A stretch of 38,085 nucleotides of DNA from Candidatus Paracaedibacteraceae bacterium (GTDB lineage: Bacteria > Pseudomonadota > Alphaproteobacteria > Paracaedibacterales > CAIULA01): contig DAHVSZ010000004.1 in the NCBI GenBank assembly GCA_027328625.1, positions 1 through 38,085 of the forward strand. Direction: 5' to 3'. Positions within the stretch are counted from its first letter, which is position 1. Each line of letters begins with the position of its first letter. A model generated the notes under the pieces. It saw only the letters and a list, made by a program, of their open reading frames with translations. It was not told the origin of the DNA and did not search any database. A program made the translations under genes and the position numbers. Of this stretch, positions 9,185 to 17,008 are shown in pieces.

Positions 9185-9244
9185 CACCGGTTAAACCGGG
9201 AGAAAACTATTTCCGTAGTTTCCCTATGGCTTGACCATAGGGTC
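9185..9244. repeat. Double-hairpin palindromic repeat (family B, copy 2)
   Basis: Contains CACCGG-TTAAA-CCGGG and then CCCTATGG-CTTGA-CCATAGGG. Bases 9216-9244 are the exact reverse complement of 4731-4759. It lies between the GT-C-like gene and glmU, in the opposite orientation to copy 1, with the two hairpins at a different spacing. Confidence 0.85.
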
Positions 9245-9302
9245 TGCACTTATAATGATGACGTTACGTATGATCAAATATTTTGAAATGGTTTGAAATT
9301 AA

Positions 9303-10610
9303 ATGTTATCCGTTATTATTCTAGCAGCTGGCAACAGCAAACGCATGAATTCAAAGTTACCAAAAGTTCTTCATCCATTAGGTGGCTTGCCAATAATTCA
9401 GCATGTGTTGAAATCAACAAACGAATTAAACGCACATCAAACTATTTTGGTAACATCTCCTACTCTTCAAGCTCATCCACTTTTTAATAATTATACAACG
9501 ATTGTTCAAGCTGAACCGAAAGGTTCGGGCCATGCTGTTCAAACAGCTTTAAGTGCTCTTGATAAGAATGTTCAAGATGTCATTATTCTTTGTGGTGATA
9601 TACCTTTAATTAATTCAAGTACATTGCAAACTTTAAAAGCTAGTACTGCTGATTTGACTTTGATTGGTATGAAATTAAATAAAACTGAACATGCTTACGG
9701 TTTAGTTGTTCAGGGTACAAATGCAAAACCAAGCAGAATTGTTGAATTCAAAGATGCGACATCTGAGGAGCGCAAACTTCCCTTTGGTAACGCAGGTGTT
9801 TATAAAATTAAAGTTGCATTGCTCCAAGAATTGCTACCAAAACTAAACAATAACAATGCAGCAGGCGAATATTATTTAACTGATTTAATTGGATTGGCTT
9901 ATCAGGGTAATTACAAAATCGAAATGCTAGAAGGTAATGAAGAAGAATTCCAAGGTATTAATAATCGTGTTGAATTAGCCGAAGCCGAATCGGTTTTGCA
10001 AAATCGTTGGCGTTTAGAAATGATGCAAGCTGGAGTTACGTTGGTTCAACCTGAGACAGTTTTTTTATCGCATGACACAAAAATTGGCAAAGATTCTAGA
10101 GTTGGGCCTTTTGTGACATTTGGACTTGGCGTTCAATTAGGGGAAAATGTGACGATTCTTTCTTTTTGTCACTTGGAAAATACCACTATCGAAGAGAGTG
10201 TGTCTGTTGGTCCCTTTGCTCATTTGCGTGGTAATACGATTCTGGAATCTGGTTCAAGCATCGGGAATTTTGTAGAAATAAAAGGCTCTAAGATAGGCCG
10301 GAAAGCTAAAGCGAAGCATTTATCCTACATTGGCGATGCAGAGGTTGGCGATAAAGCGAACATTGGTGCTGGAACGGTCACTTGTAATTACAATGGCTTT
10401 GTTAAATCAAAAACGGTTATTGGTGCAGGTGCCATGATTGGCGCTAATACATCATTAGTTGCACCGGTTACAATTGGTGAAGGTGGGGTTGTTGCTGCCG
10501 GCAGTACAGTGACGGAATCTGTTCCTGCCGACGCGCTGGTTGTGGCTCGTTCAAAGCAAACTACTAAGCCTAATTGGGCTATAAAATTTCGAGAAAAAAA
10601 TAAAAAATAG
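9303..10610 (+). CDS. glmU: Bifunctional GlcN-1-P acetyltransferase / GlcNAc-1-P uridyltransferase
   Basis: Makes UDP-GlcNAc, the precursor of peptidoglycan and lipid A, in the cytosol. N-terminal pyrophosphorylase domain (about 1-225): LAAGNSKRMNSKLPKVLHPL with the catalytic Arg/Lys, then QAEPKGSGHA, LCGDIPL (metal Asp) and GNAGVYKI. C-terminal left-handed beta-helix of hexapeptide repeats (about 245-435), with KHLSYIGDAEVG (catalytic His), GAGTVTCNYNG and GAGAMIGANTSLVAPVTIG. Length 435 is slightly short of E. coli (456), and all key residues are present. The ATG has only a weak upstream purine stretch. The 3' end is three bases from a convergent exported-protein gene. Confidence 0.97.
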   Translation: MLSVIILAAGNSKRMNSKLPKVLHPLGGLPIIQHVLKSTNELNAHQTILVTSPTLQAHPLFNNYTTIVQAEPKGSGHAVQTALSALDKNVQDVIILCGDIPLINSSTLQTLKASTADLTLIGMKLNKTEHAYGLVVQGTNAKPSRIVEFKDATSEERKLPFGNAGVYKIKVALLQELLPKLNNNNAAGEYYLTDLIGLAYQGNYKIEMLEGNEEEFQGINNRVELAEAESVLQNRWRLEMMQAGVTLVQPETVFLSHDTKIGKDSRVGPFVTFGLGVQLGENVTILSFCHLENTTIEESVSVGPFAHLRGNTILESGSSIGNFVEIKGSKIGRKAKAKHLSYIGDAEVGDKANIGAGTVTCNYNGFVKSKTVIGAGAMIGANTSLVAPVTIGEGGVVAAGSTVTESVPADALVVARSKQTTKPNWAIKFREKNKK

Positions 10611-10613
10611 CTT

Positions 10614-11498
10614 TTAAGCAGGTTCTCTGATTGCTGCAGTGCTCAATGTAGCACGTACTTTATCTCTCTCAGCAAAACGAGCAAGATCTTCTTCTCTTTC
10701 TTTTGCAAGCTTTCCAAGTTCTGATCCTAATGTATGAAGAGCAATTCCTGATGTTCCAAGCCCTATACCAATATTTGTTAAATAATCATTATTTGTATTG
10801 TGTCCATATGTGTACACAATACCACCCGAAATTGCTAAGGGTAAACCAAGCAAACTGCAACATGTTCCTGCAAAATTATAGATTTCAGCTGAAATTTGAG
10901 TGCAACTTCTAAAACTAGCATCCTTTGCAAGAAAGGAGTCGGCATTTGAACGATTTTCAGCAGGTGTTAAAGGCCCAACAATTTGTTTACGAGCCATTTC
11001 TATTTCAGCAGCATTTCTTATTCCTCTAATTTCTACTTTTTCTCCTATTCTATCTATTAGAGCTCCAGCAGCTGCAATCGTTCCTCCTCCCATAGCAAGA
11101 GCAGGATTGCTGGAAGTTGAAGCCTCAAAAGCTAACCCTGTTCCTACAGCCATTAGTGGTTTGCCAAAAATTCTAAATGCTCTTCCCAACCAAACTTGAT
11201 AAATAGGGGATTTTGGAGAGTCTGTTTCTTCGGCAACTTGTTCCGCTACAGAAGGAGCAGAAACTTCTAAATCTACAGGAATTGGTCTTGGTTCAATTGC
11301 AGAATGATCTTCTCTATCATCAATAGTTACCGCTGTAGCGTCAGTGCTGCGAGGCGTAGGTGGTGGTAATGTTGCAAATGATCCAGGAGTGGTCATTTCT
11401 ATCCCTTGAAGATCTAAAGGTTCTTCTGTAAATGCTTGGCATTGGTTAGATGATACTAAAACAAACAACGAAATTGTAAAAAACGACAAATATTTCAT
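10614..11498 (-). CDS. Exported protein of unknown function with two hydrophobic blocks
   Basis: A 294-residue unknown. The signal peptide MKYLSFFTISLFVLVSSNQCQA has a cleavage site near residue 22. A Pro/Thr/Glu-rich linker containing TAVTI (55-59) and DDRED follows. Two Gly/Ala-rich hydrophobic blocks (about 114-148 and 208-258) are separated by a charged region, and the C-terminus is a Lys/Glu/Arg helical tail. The neighbour at 11564 has the same plan and the same TAVTI word, so the two look like diverged tandem paralogs. The frame extends to a TTG at 11507, but the ATG at 11498 has AAGGA nine bases upstream and gives a cleaner signal peptide. It ends three bases from glmU (convergent). 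Confidence 0.75.
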   Translation of the reverse strand: MKYLSFFTISLFVLVSSNQCQAFTEEPLDLQGIEMTTPGSFATLPPPTPRSTDATAVTIDDREDHSAIEPRPIPVDLEVSAPSVAEQVAEETDSPKSPIYQVWLGRAFRIFGKPLMAVGTGLAFEASTSSNPALAMGGGTIAAAGALIDRIGEKVEIRGIRNAAEIEMARKQIVGPLTPAENRSNADSFLAKDASFRSCTQISAEIYNFAGTCCSLLGLPLAISGGIVYTYGHNTNNDYLTNIGIGLGTSGIALHTLGSELGKLAKEREEDLARFAERDKVRATLSTAAIREPA

Positions 11499-11563
11499 GC
11501 CTACCAATCCTTATACGAATGTCTTTGTAAAGAATTAGATAAGTATAATTAGTTAATAATGTG

Positions 11564-12319
11564 TTAATTTGGAATAGTTACGGCAGTATGATTACTATTT
11601 GCCTCTTCTATTGCAGCCATTCTTTTCAACTGCGCAGCTTTTTTCTCAGCTCTGGCAGCAAAAAAATCTCTTAGTTCCCACATAGATCCGCCAGCAGCAG
11701 AAAAGCAGGCTCCTAAAATCGGATAACCGACGCATTGCGAGAGCACAAATCCTGTAGCAGAAACGGGCAGCGCAAAAAATGCGCAAGTCCTGCTCGTCAA
11801 ATCATCAAAGTATGCAGCACAACCAATGATCTTTTCGCATCCAAGCTCTTCATAAAATCTGTCACTTAAAGCCTGCACTTCTTCTTTTGAGAGTCCAACA
11901 TCTGTAATTTTTTTAACTCTTCCATCAAGATGAGCTTCAAATTCAGCTGCACGGCGCTCAGCATTCGTAGTAAATACATTTCCTCCGCTTTTCAAGAACA
12001 AACCTACCGTTAACATTATTCCACTGGCCTTCGTAACGTTTTGTAAATCACTTAAAGCCAGCACTGCGCCCGCAGCTGCGGTCATTGTTCCCAAAACTTC
12101 ACCAGCACCTCCAAATCCTCTTGTCCAACAAAGCAGATGCTCTTTCCACGTAATTTTGGGCTTATTTTCGTCTTCCAGAGGTATTGTAACCGCTGTAGAA
12201 GCTGCTTGAAGTGCGAGGTGTGGAGCTGGTTCTGGGCCAACAGCAGTGGGCTCGTGATCTTCTGCATAGGAACATTGAATTGACAAAAAAATCAATCCCA
12301 AAAATAGAAATTTTTTCAT
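11564..12319 (-). CDS. Exported protein of unknown function, likely paralog of the 10614 gene
   Basis: A 251-residue unknown. Signal peptide MKKFLFLGLIFLSIQCSYA, cleaved near residue 19. TAVTI occurs twice, at 42-46 after the signal and at 245-249 at the very C-terminus. Two hydrophobic blocks (about 68-110 and 165-212) are separated by a charged helix (117-160), and the tail is a basic/Ala-rich helix. Four Cys in the second block could form disulfides or bind a ligand. The arrangement matches the adjacent downstream gene. A membrane-inserting or pore-type role is conceivable but not shown. Confidence 0.75.
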   Translation of the reverse strand: MKKFLFLGLIFLSIQCSYAEDHEPTAVGPEPAPHLALQAASTAVTIPLEDENKPKITWKEHLLCWTRGFGGAGEVLGTMTAAAGAVLALSDLQNVTKASGIMLTVGLFLKSGGNVFTTNAERRAAEFEAHLDGRVKKITDVGLSKEEVQALSDRFYEELGCEKIIGCAAYFDDLTSRTCAFFALPVSATGFVLSQCVGYPILGACFSAAGGSMWELRDFFAARAEKKAAQLKRMAAIEEANSNHTAVTIPN

Positions 12320-12649
12320 GACACAAGCTCTTTGGCTTTAAATGACCTTCACTGATAAAAATACCTGCAAAAACGTTAATAAATTGTTTAGGCAAGAGAG
12401 AATTTGCGATTCTCTTTACCTTGCACTCTCGAGATCAAGGTTTTATCCTTAAGGAAATTTTATAGGATAATGAGTCCCTCGATTTGACCTTCTTTAAAAA
12501 CTGGCATCCTCTCGGCAAAAAAATGGCCATCCTTATTGTGTTAAAGGTGGCTTTTCTCTGGTGTCTTTTTCATTTTGCACCCGTTAAAAAAATACGTGTT
12601 AACCCTCAACTATTGGAACAAACTTTGTTCCAGATCACAGGAAAATAAA
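12320..12649. other. Intergenic region before cydA
   Basis: 330 bases between a divergent exported-protein gene and cydA. No credible gene. Three inverted repeats are visible: AGAGAAT-TTGCG-ATTCTCT (12397-12415); a looser TTATCC ... GGATAA further on; and the 19-base palindrome listed at 12614-12632. The frame of cydA stays open back to 12575, but the extra residues do not look like CydA. Confidence 0.6.
12614..12632 (+). promoter_or_regulatory. 19-base perfect palindrome in the cydA leader
   Basis: TGGAACAAA-C-TTTGTTCCA, a perfect inverted repeat with one central base, ending 17 bases before the cydA ATG and just ahead of its ribosome binding site (AGGA). It could be a regulator's operator or an RNA hairpin controlling translation. 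The sequence does not match an Fnr/Anr box (TTGAT-N4-ATCAA). Confidence 0.5.
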
Positions 12650-14182
12650 ATGTTAGATTTTGATGTTGTCCAGCTTTCACGTTTGCAGTTTGGCTTAACA
12701 GCCATGTATCACTTTTTATTTGTGCCATTGACGCTGGGTTTATCCTTGCTTTTGGCCATCATGGAAAGTGTTTATGTGATGACAGGCCGAGCGATTTGGA
12801 AAAGGATGACTAAATTTTGGGGAATTTTATTTGGTATTAACTTTGCCATGGGAGTTGCAACAGGAATTACTCTTGAATTTCAGTTTGGTACAAACTGGGC
12901 TTATTATTCCCATTATGTTGGTGACATTTTTGGATCATTGCTTGCTATTGAAGGATTGATGGCGTTCTTTTTAGAAGCAACCTTTATCGGGCTTTTCTTT
13001 TTTGGTTGGGATAAATTATCGAAGGTTGGACACTTAACTGCGACTTGGATGGTGGCAATAGGCAGTAATTTTTCAGCACTTTGGATTTTAATTGCCAATG
13101 GTTGGATGCAAAATCCAGTGGGAGCGACTTTTAATCCTGACACCATGAGGATGGAGTTGACTTCATTCTATGAGATTTTCTTTAACCCTGTGGCACAAAG
13201 TAAAGTTGTTCATACTGTAAGTGCAGGTTATGTAACGGGTGCTGTTTTTGTTTTTGCAGTAAGCGCTTATTATCTTTTAAAGGGAAGACATATTGAGTTT
13301 GCTAAACGGTCGATGACTGTTGCAGCTAGTTTTGGTTTAGCCGCTGCTTTATCTGTTGTTGTATTGGGAGATGAAAGCGGATATACAGCTTCGCAAAACC
13401 AAAAGATGAAATTGGCTGCAATTGAAGCTATGTGGGAAACAGAGCCTGCTCCTGCTGGGTTTTGTGTTTTTGGATTTCCTGATATGAATCATCATAAAAC
13501 CCATTTTGAGGTTAAAGTGCCATGGGTTTTGGGATTGATTGCGACTCGGTCTTTAGATCAACAAATTCCTGGAATTTTGGATCTTGTCAAAGATGCAGAA
13601 GGGCGAATTCAAAATGGTTTAATTGCTTATCAAGCTTTGAAGGATTTAAAAACAAATAAAAATAATCAACAGGCAAGGCAGCTATATAAAATACATTCAA
13701 AAGATTTGGGCTATGCTTTGCTTTTGAAGCGTTATCATGAACCTATTCTTGGCGCTAACATAGAACAAATCAAACAAGCTGCTACTTCTACTATTCCTAA
13801 TGTTCCGTGGCTTTTTTGGTCATTTAGAATTATGGTCGGAATCGGCTTATTTTTTATAGCTTTTTTTGGAATAGCATTTTATTTATCAGCCAAACGGCGT
13901 TTAGATGCGCACCCTATGTTTTTAAAACTAGCTGTTATGATTTTGCCTTTACCGTGGATTGCGGCTGAGCTTGGATGGTTTGTTGCTGAACATGGTCGTC
14001 AACCGTGGGCTATTGAAGGGGTGTTGCCAACTTTTTGTGCAGCATCAGCTTTAGATGTCGGGCCTGTTTGGTTTACGCTGATTGGGTTTGTTGTGTTCTA
14101 TACAACTCTCGCTATTGTTGATGTGTTTTTAATGCAGAAGTACATCAAATTAGGACCTGTTAAGACGCTTTTAAAAGGGTAA
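12650..14182 (+). CDS. cydA: Cytochrome bd ubiquinol oxidase subunit I
   Basis: Catalytic subunit of the bd-type terminal oxidase: oxidises ubiquinol and reduces oxygen in the inner membrane. The 510 residues align by eye with E. coli CydA (522) throughout, including the long Q-loop (KMKLAAIEAMWETEPAPAGF ... YALLLKRY). Heme ligand positions are present with a constant two-residue offset: His21 (E. coli 19), His188 (186), Met395 (393), Glu447 (445); EHGRQPW is at 447-453. The start at 12650 follows AGGA by seven bases and gives the family N-terminus (MLDFDVVQLSRLQFGLTAMY). Upstream in-frame codons to 12575 are rejected. No cydB follows: the next gene, 77 bases away, is convergent and unrelated. 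Confidence 0.96.
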   Translation: MLDFDVVQLSRLQFGLTAMYHFLFVPLTLGLSLLLAIMESVYVMTGRAIWKRMTKFWGILFGINFAMGVATGITLEFQFGTNWAYYSHYVGDIFGSLLAIEGLMAFFLEATFIGLFFFGWDKLSKVGHLTATWMVAIGSNFSALWILIANGWMQNPVGATFNPDTMRMELTSFYEIFFNPVAQSKVVHTVSAGYVTGAVFVFAVSAYYLLKGRHIEFAKRSMTVAASFGLAAALSVVVLGDESGYTASQNQKMKLAAIEAMWETEPAPAGFCVFGFPDMNHHKTHFEVKVPWVLGLIATRSLDQQIPGILDLVKDAEGRIQNGLIAYQALKDLKTNKNNQQARQLYKIHSKDLGYALLLKRYHEPILGANIEQIKQAATSTIPNVPWLFWSFRIMVGIGLFFIAFFGIAFYLSAKRRLDAHPMFLKLAVMILPLPWIAAELGWFVAEHGRQPWAIEGVLPTFCAASALDVGPVWFTLIGFVVFYTTLAIVDVFLMQKYIKLGPVKTLLKG

Positions 14183-14259
14183 CTTAAAATTATCTAGAGA
14201 GACTCTAGATCCTTGGCGAATCTATAAAAGAAAAGGGGTATGGAGTTACTGTTGCAAGA

Positions 14260-15534
14260 TTAACTAATTCGTTGAGATATTTTGGTTTGAGCGGATAATT
14301 TTTCAAAATTTAAAACAATCCCTGCCATTACAAATAACAGCATATTATCATTCAAATCACCTGATTTAAGTGCATTGATAATTGCAAAAAAGAACAAACA
14401 AAGAGGAGTCATATACAAAGAGTTCGTTAGATTTTTGTAAGGAATCTTTCCTAATATTGTAAAAGCAAACAAAACCCCGAGAACACCACCAATTGCTCCT
14501 GTTTCTGATAATACTTCTAAAACAATATTATGTGGATGTTGCCAAGGTAAACTTCCTATATCATAGTGATTTTTCCATCCTCCAAACCCTACTCCTATTA
14601 TTGGGTGGCTTAAAAATGCATTGATAGCCGAATGATAATAACCTATTCGCCAATTTATTGGATCATCTAGTTCTGGAGTTGTTATAAATGCATATGTACG
14701 AGCTATAAAATGATCAGTTTTGGCTGTAAACATCCATTTCAGTAACCAATAACTTAAAATACAAACAAGAATAAGGTGTAGAAAATGTTGGAGATATAGT
14801 TGGCGATTTGAAACTTGCAAAAATCCATAGATATAAATAGCAATTAAAACCAAAAAAACAGCAATAACAGGCCCTCTGCCACCCAGATTTAATTGGATAT
14901 AAAAGAAAGTTCCACATAAGAGTATAAGAAGCCAATAATAAATCCTTATGTCAGACACAGACTTATACTGAAGATTTCTCGAAGATAAAGATCCTTGTAA
15001 TAAATCTAATGACCAAACTACTAATATAATAAATCCACATCCCAAAGTTTGTCCCGTCACCAAATAGTTATTACCTAAAACATCAACAATCGAACCATGA
15101 GCATAGTAAAATATTCTGTAAGCCTCTAAGTGAACAAAAATTGAAAAAACAAGGACAACCACTAAAAAGCGTTTAAGCCTTTGAATGTTTGTTCCGATAA
15201 CTGTGTATCCCATAAAGAAAGTAGGTAATGTGTAAACAACAAAACAAAGGGTTTTACTAATTGTATAAGAAGATTTTGGCGCCCAAAATGCACTAACGAC
15301 GCACCAAATGCTGAATAAAATAAAGGGTAAAGTTTCTTTTGTAAACAAAGGTTCATGGGATTTGTATTTTATGCATAAAGCCCAAGGAATTAGAATTCCA
15401 ATTAAAACTAATGTAATATCTGGATTTAGAAAAATTGGATGAGCATTTTTGTATTGATAAGAAAAAAGAAACAGCACAAATGCTGTTTCAAATGAAAATA
15501 TGTTTTTAAGAAATAATGAAATACTCGGTTTCAT
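14260..15534 (-). CDS. O-antigen ligase / Wzy-type polymerase family protein
   Basis: A 424-residue membrane protein with about eleven to twelve hydrophobic segments. The diagnostic Wzy_C-type region reads NWRIGYYHSAINAFLSHPI, then GVGFGGWKNHYD, then WQHPHN with His333 and His335, then VLEVLSETGAIGGVLG. In WaaL-type enzymes the loop His is needed to transfer polysaccharide from undecaprenyl-diphosphate to lipid A-core; Wzy polymerases share the domain, so ligase versus polymerase is open. It acts on the periplasmic face of the inner membrane. It stands alone on the minus strand, away from the sugar genes at 6-10 kb. The ATG at 15534 is the first Met and starts a basic-then-hydrophobic N-terminus. 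Confidence 0.85.
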   Translation of the reverse strand: MKPSISLFLKNIFSFETAFVLFLFSYQYKNAHPIFLNPDITLVLIGILIPWALCIKYKSHEPLFTKETLPFILFSIWCVVSAFWAPKSSYTISKTLCFVVYTLPTFFMGYTVIGTNIQRLKRFLVVVLVFSIFVHLEAYRIFYYAHGSIVDVLGNNYLVTGQTLGCGFIILVVWSLDLLQGSLSSRNLQYKSVSDIRIYYWLLILLCGTFFYIQLNLGGRGPVIAVFLVLIAIYIYGFLQVSNRQLYLQHFLHLILVCILSYWLLKWMFTAKTDHFIARTYAFITTPELDDPINWRIGYYHSAINAFLSHPIIGVGFGGWKNHYDIGSLPWQHPHNIVLEVLSETGAIGGVLGVLFAFTILGKIPYKNLTNSLYMTPLCLFFFAIINALKSGDLNDNMLLFVMAGIVLNFEKLSAQTKISQRIS

Positions 15535-15552
15535 AAAAAAAGTATAACATAT

Positions 15553-15576
15553 AAAAAGGGGGCTGTTAGCCCCCCT
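15553..15576 (-). terminator. Rho-independent terminator of the 15586 gene
   Basis: On the minus strand: stem GGGGGCT, loop AAC, stem AGCCCCC, then a run of five T. It begins about ten bases past the stop of the exported protein at 15586, within the short gap before the O-antigen ligase start, so it separates the two genes. Confidence 0.88.
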
Positions 15577-15585
15577 CTTAAAAAT

Positions 15586-16686
15586 TTAGGATACAAATCC
15601 ATTTTTACGTAAGTGTTCTGCTAGCTCATCTAACCATTTTTGAACTGTAGCAAATGCAGATGCTTTTCTACCTTCTTCAGTCTTGATTCTAGCATAAGTT
15701 TCTGACTCTGATGTTCCAGTTTCTAGGCCAGCTATATCGACAGGTTTTCTTGCCATTAATGACGCTAATCTTACATCAGCTGCTCTTTGCGCGTTTTCTG
15801 CAGCAGAAACAGCAAGCTTAGCATCATTCACAAAAGTTGGGAAAGCAGCCAAAAAGTCATTAACCTGAGCTTGTACTGCAGCTGCATCAGTACCAACAAT
15901 TCCTGTTAGTTGTTCTCTAACATAAGCTAGATTTGATATTGGAGAAGCCGCTTTTAAAAACCTTTCCAAGCCGCTTAAATCTAAATAAAGCTGACCAAGT
16001 CTTACACCTACAGTGAAATTAGCTAAAGATTCATCACCTAACTGGTCTCTTGTTTTGTCTCTACCAAAGCGAGGTTGATGATACGCATATCCATATCCTG
16101 ATGGTTGCATTCCAGTTCCTGGTGCATCAAAAGCAGCCTTATAAACGACTTCCTTTGGCAACATTGTATGAACTAAACCATCTACAACCTTCAACACTCT
16201 TGGAGCCCTGTCGCAAAACGCTGCTGTTCTCTCTTCGGTTGCAATTCTATCAGCCAAATTTGCAAGTCTTGCATGGCCAGCTTTTGCCATGGCACTTTCT
16301 AAATCTGCTGCACGCTTTAATCTTAAGAACTCCACAGCACGAGTTTCGTCTACCACACCAATAATGCTACCAGTATCTGACACAATGCCGGGAAAGGCTG
16401 TATCGAGTGCTGATCTTGCAGGTGTACCCGAAGCACCGGAAGTTTCTAAAAGGCCTATCTCTCTCTTGGCTGTACTAATATTTGTTCTAGCTGCTGTTGC
16501 AATTTCTTCAAATGCTTCATCTGTAAATGTTCTAGCTAATCTCACATCTAGTCTTGGACTTGAAGGAGATGCAGTTCCTCTATCTCCAGCCCCACCTGCA
16601 GCAACATCTGTAGCAAAAGTAGCTGATGTGTTCAAAAGCATTATGCTTAATACTAATGCAGGAATTCTTGTGACTATTTTTTTCAT
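15586..16686 (-). CDS. Exported protein of unknown function
   Basis: A 366-residue unknown. Signal peptide MKKIVTRIPALVLSIMLLNT plus SATFA, cleaved near residue 25, then a Gly/Ala-rich start of the mature chain containing AGDR. The rest is soluble, Ala-rich and mostly helical, with no membrane segment. It ends in a Lys/Glu helix (KWLDELAEHLRKNG). The start has AGGA eight bases upstream. A strong terminator follows, and it is divergent from the exported protein at 17009, which also has AGDRE just after its signal. No known domain seen. Confidence 0.78.
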   Translation of the reverse strand: MKKIVTRIPALVLSIMLLNTSATFATDVAAGGAGDRGTASPSSPRLDVRLARTFTDEAFEEIATAARTNISTAKREIGLLETSGASGTPARSALDTAFPGIVSDTGSIIGVVDETRAVEFLRLKRAADLESAMAKAGHARLANLADRIATEERTAAFCDRAPRVLKVVDGLVHTMLPKEVVYKAAFDAPGTGMQPSGYGYAYHQPRFGRDKTRDQLGDESLANFTVGVRLGQLYLDLSGLERFLKAASPISNLAYVREQLTGIVGTDAAAVQAQVNDFLAAFPTFVNDAKLAVSAAENAQRAADVRLASLMARKPVDIAGLETGTSESETYARIKTEEGRKASAFATVQKWLDELAEHLRKNGFVS

Positions 16687-17008
16687 TCTTCATCATCCTT
16701 TATAATTGTAAAAAATTTCTCACAATACTTATATACACTTAAAAAATGGAATTACAACTATATTTTTATATTAGTGTAAATCTTAGTAGTTTTTCATCAA
16801 TTTAAATATTAAAAAGCCATGTTATGGAACATAAATAGGAACCTACTTATGCTTCTTGATGAGATAGCTTTTATTAAAGAAAAACTGAAACGGGGATTGA
16901 AAACAGAGATTTTCAAGTGCAATGAGTATAGTCAAAATTATTAGTAAAATTTTAATAAAAATCGATTTTACTGGTTATGCCGAAAAATTTACCAGAGAGG
17001 ATTTCCAA
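16687..17008. other. Divergent intergenic region between two exported-protein genes
   Basis: 322 AT-rich bases that must hold promoters for both directions. A TATATA-like -10 lies upstream of the minus-strand gene. The inverted repeat TTGAAAA-CAGAGA-TTTTCAA is at 16897-16916. The frame of the plus gene is open from an ATG at 16922, but those 29 extra residues precede a far better start at 17009. No separate gene seen. Confidence 0.5.

Noticed and set aside
10900-11199. 99-codon plus-strand frame opposite the 10614 gene
   Set aside because: Hydrophobic shadow of the Gly/Ala-rich block on the coding strand.
12162-12395. 77-codon minus-strand frame overlapping the 11564 start
   Set aside because: Different frame from the signal-peptide protein, with no coherent domain and no RBS.
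12575-12649. N-terminal extension of CydA by 25 codons
   Set aside because: The residues do not resemble CydA. The ATG at 12650 has an AGGA at proper spacing and gives the family N-terminus.
16289-16705. 138-codon plus-strand frame opposite the 15586 gene
   Set aside because: Antisense shadow of a gene with a signal peptide, RBS and terminator. The composition mirrors the other strand.
16922-17008. N-terminal extension of the 17009 exported protein by 29 codons
   Set aside because: It would bury the signal peptide. The ATG at 17009 has GAGAGGA seven bases upstream.
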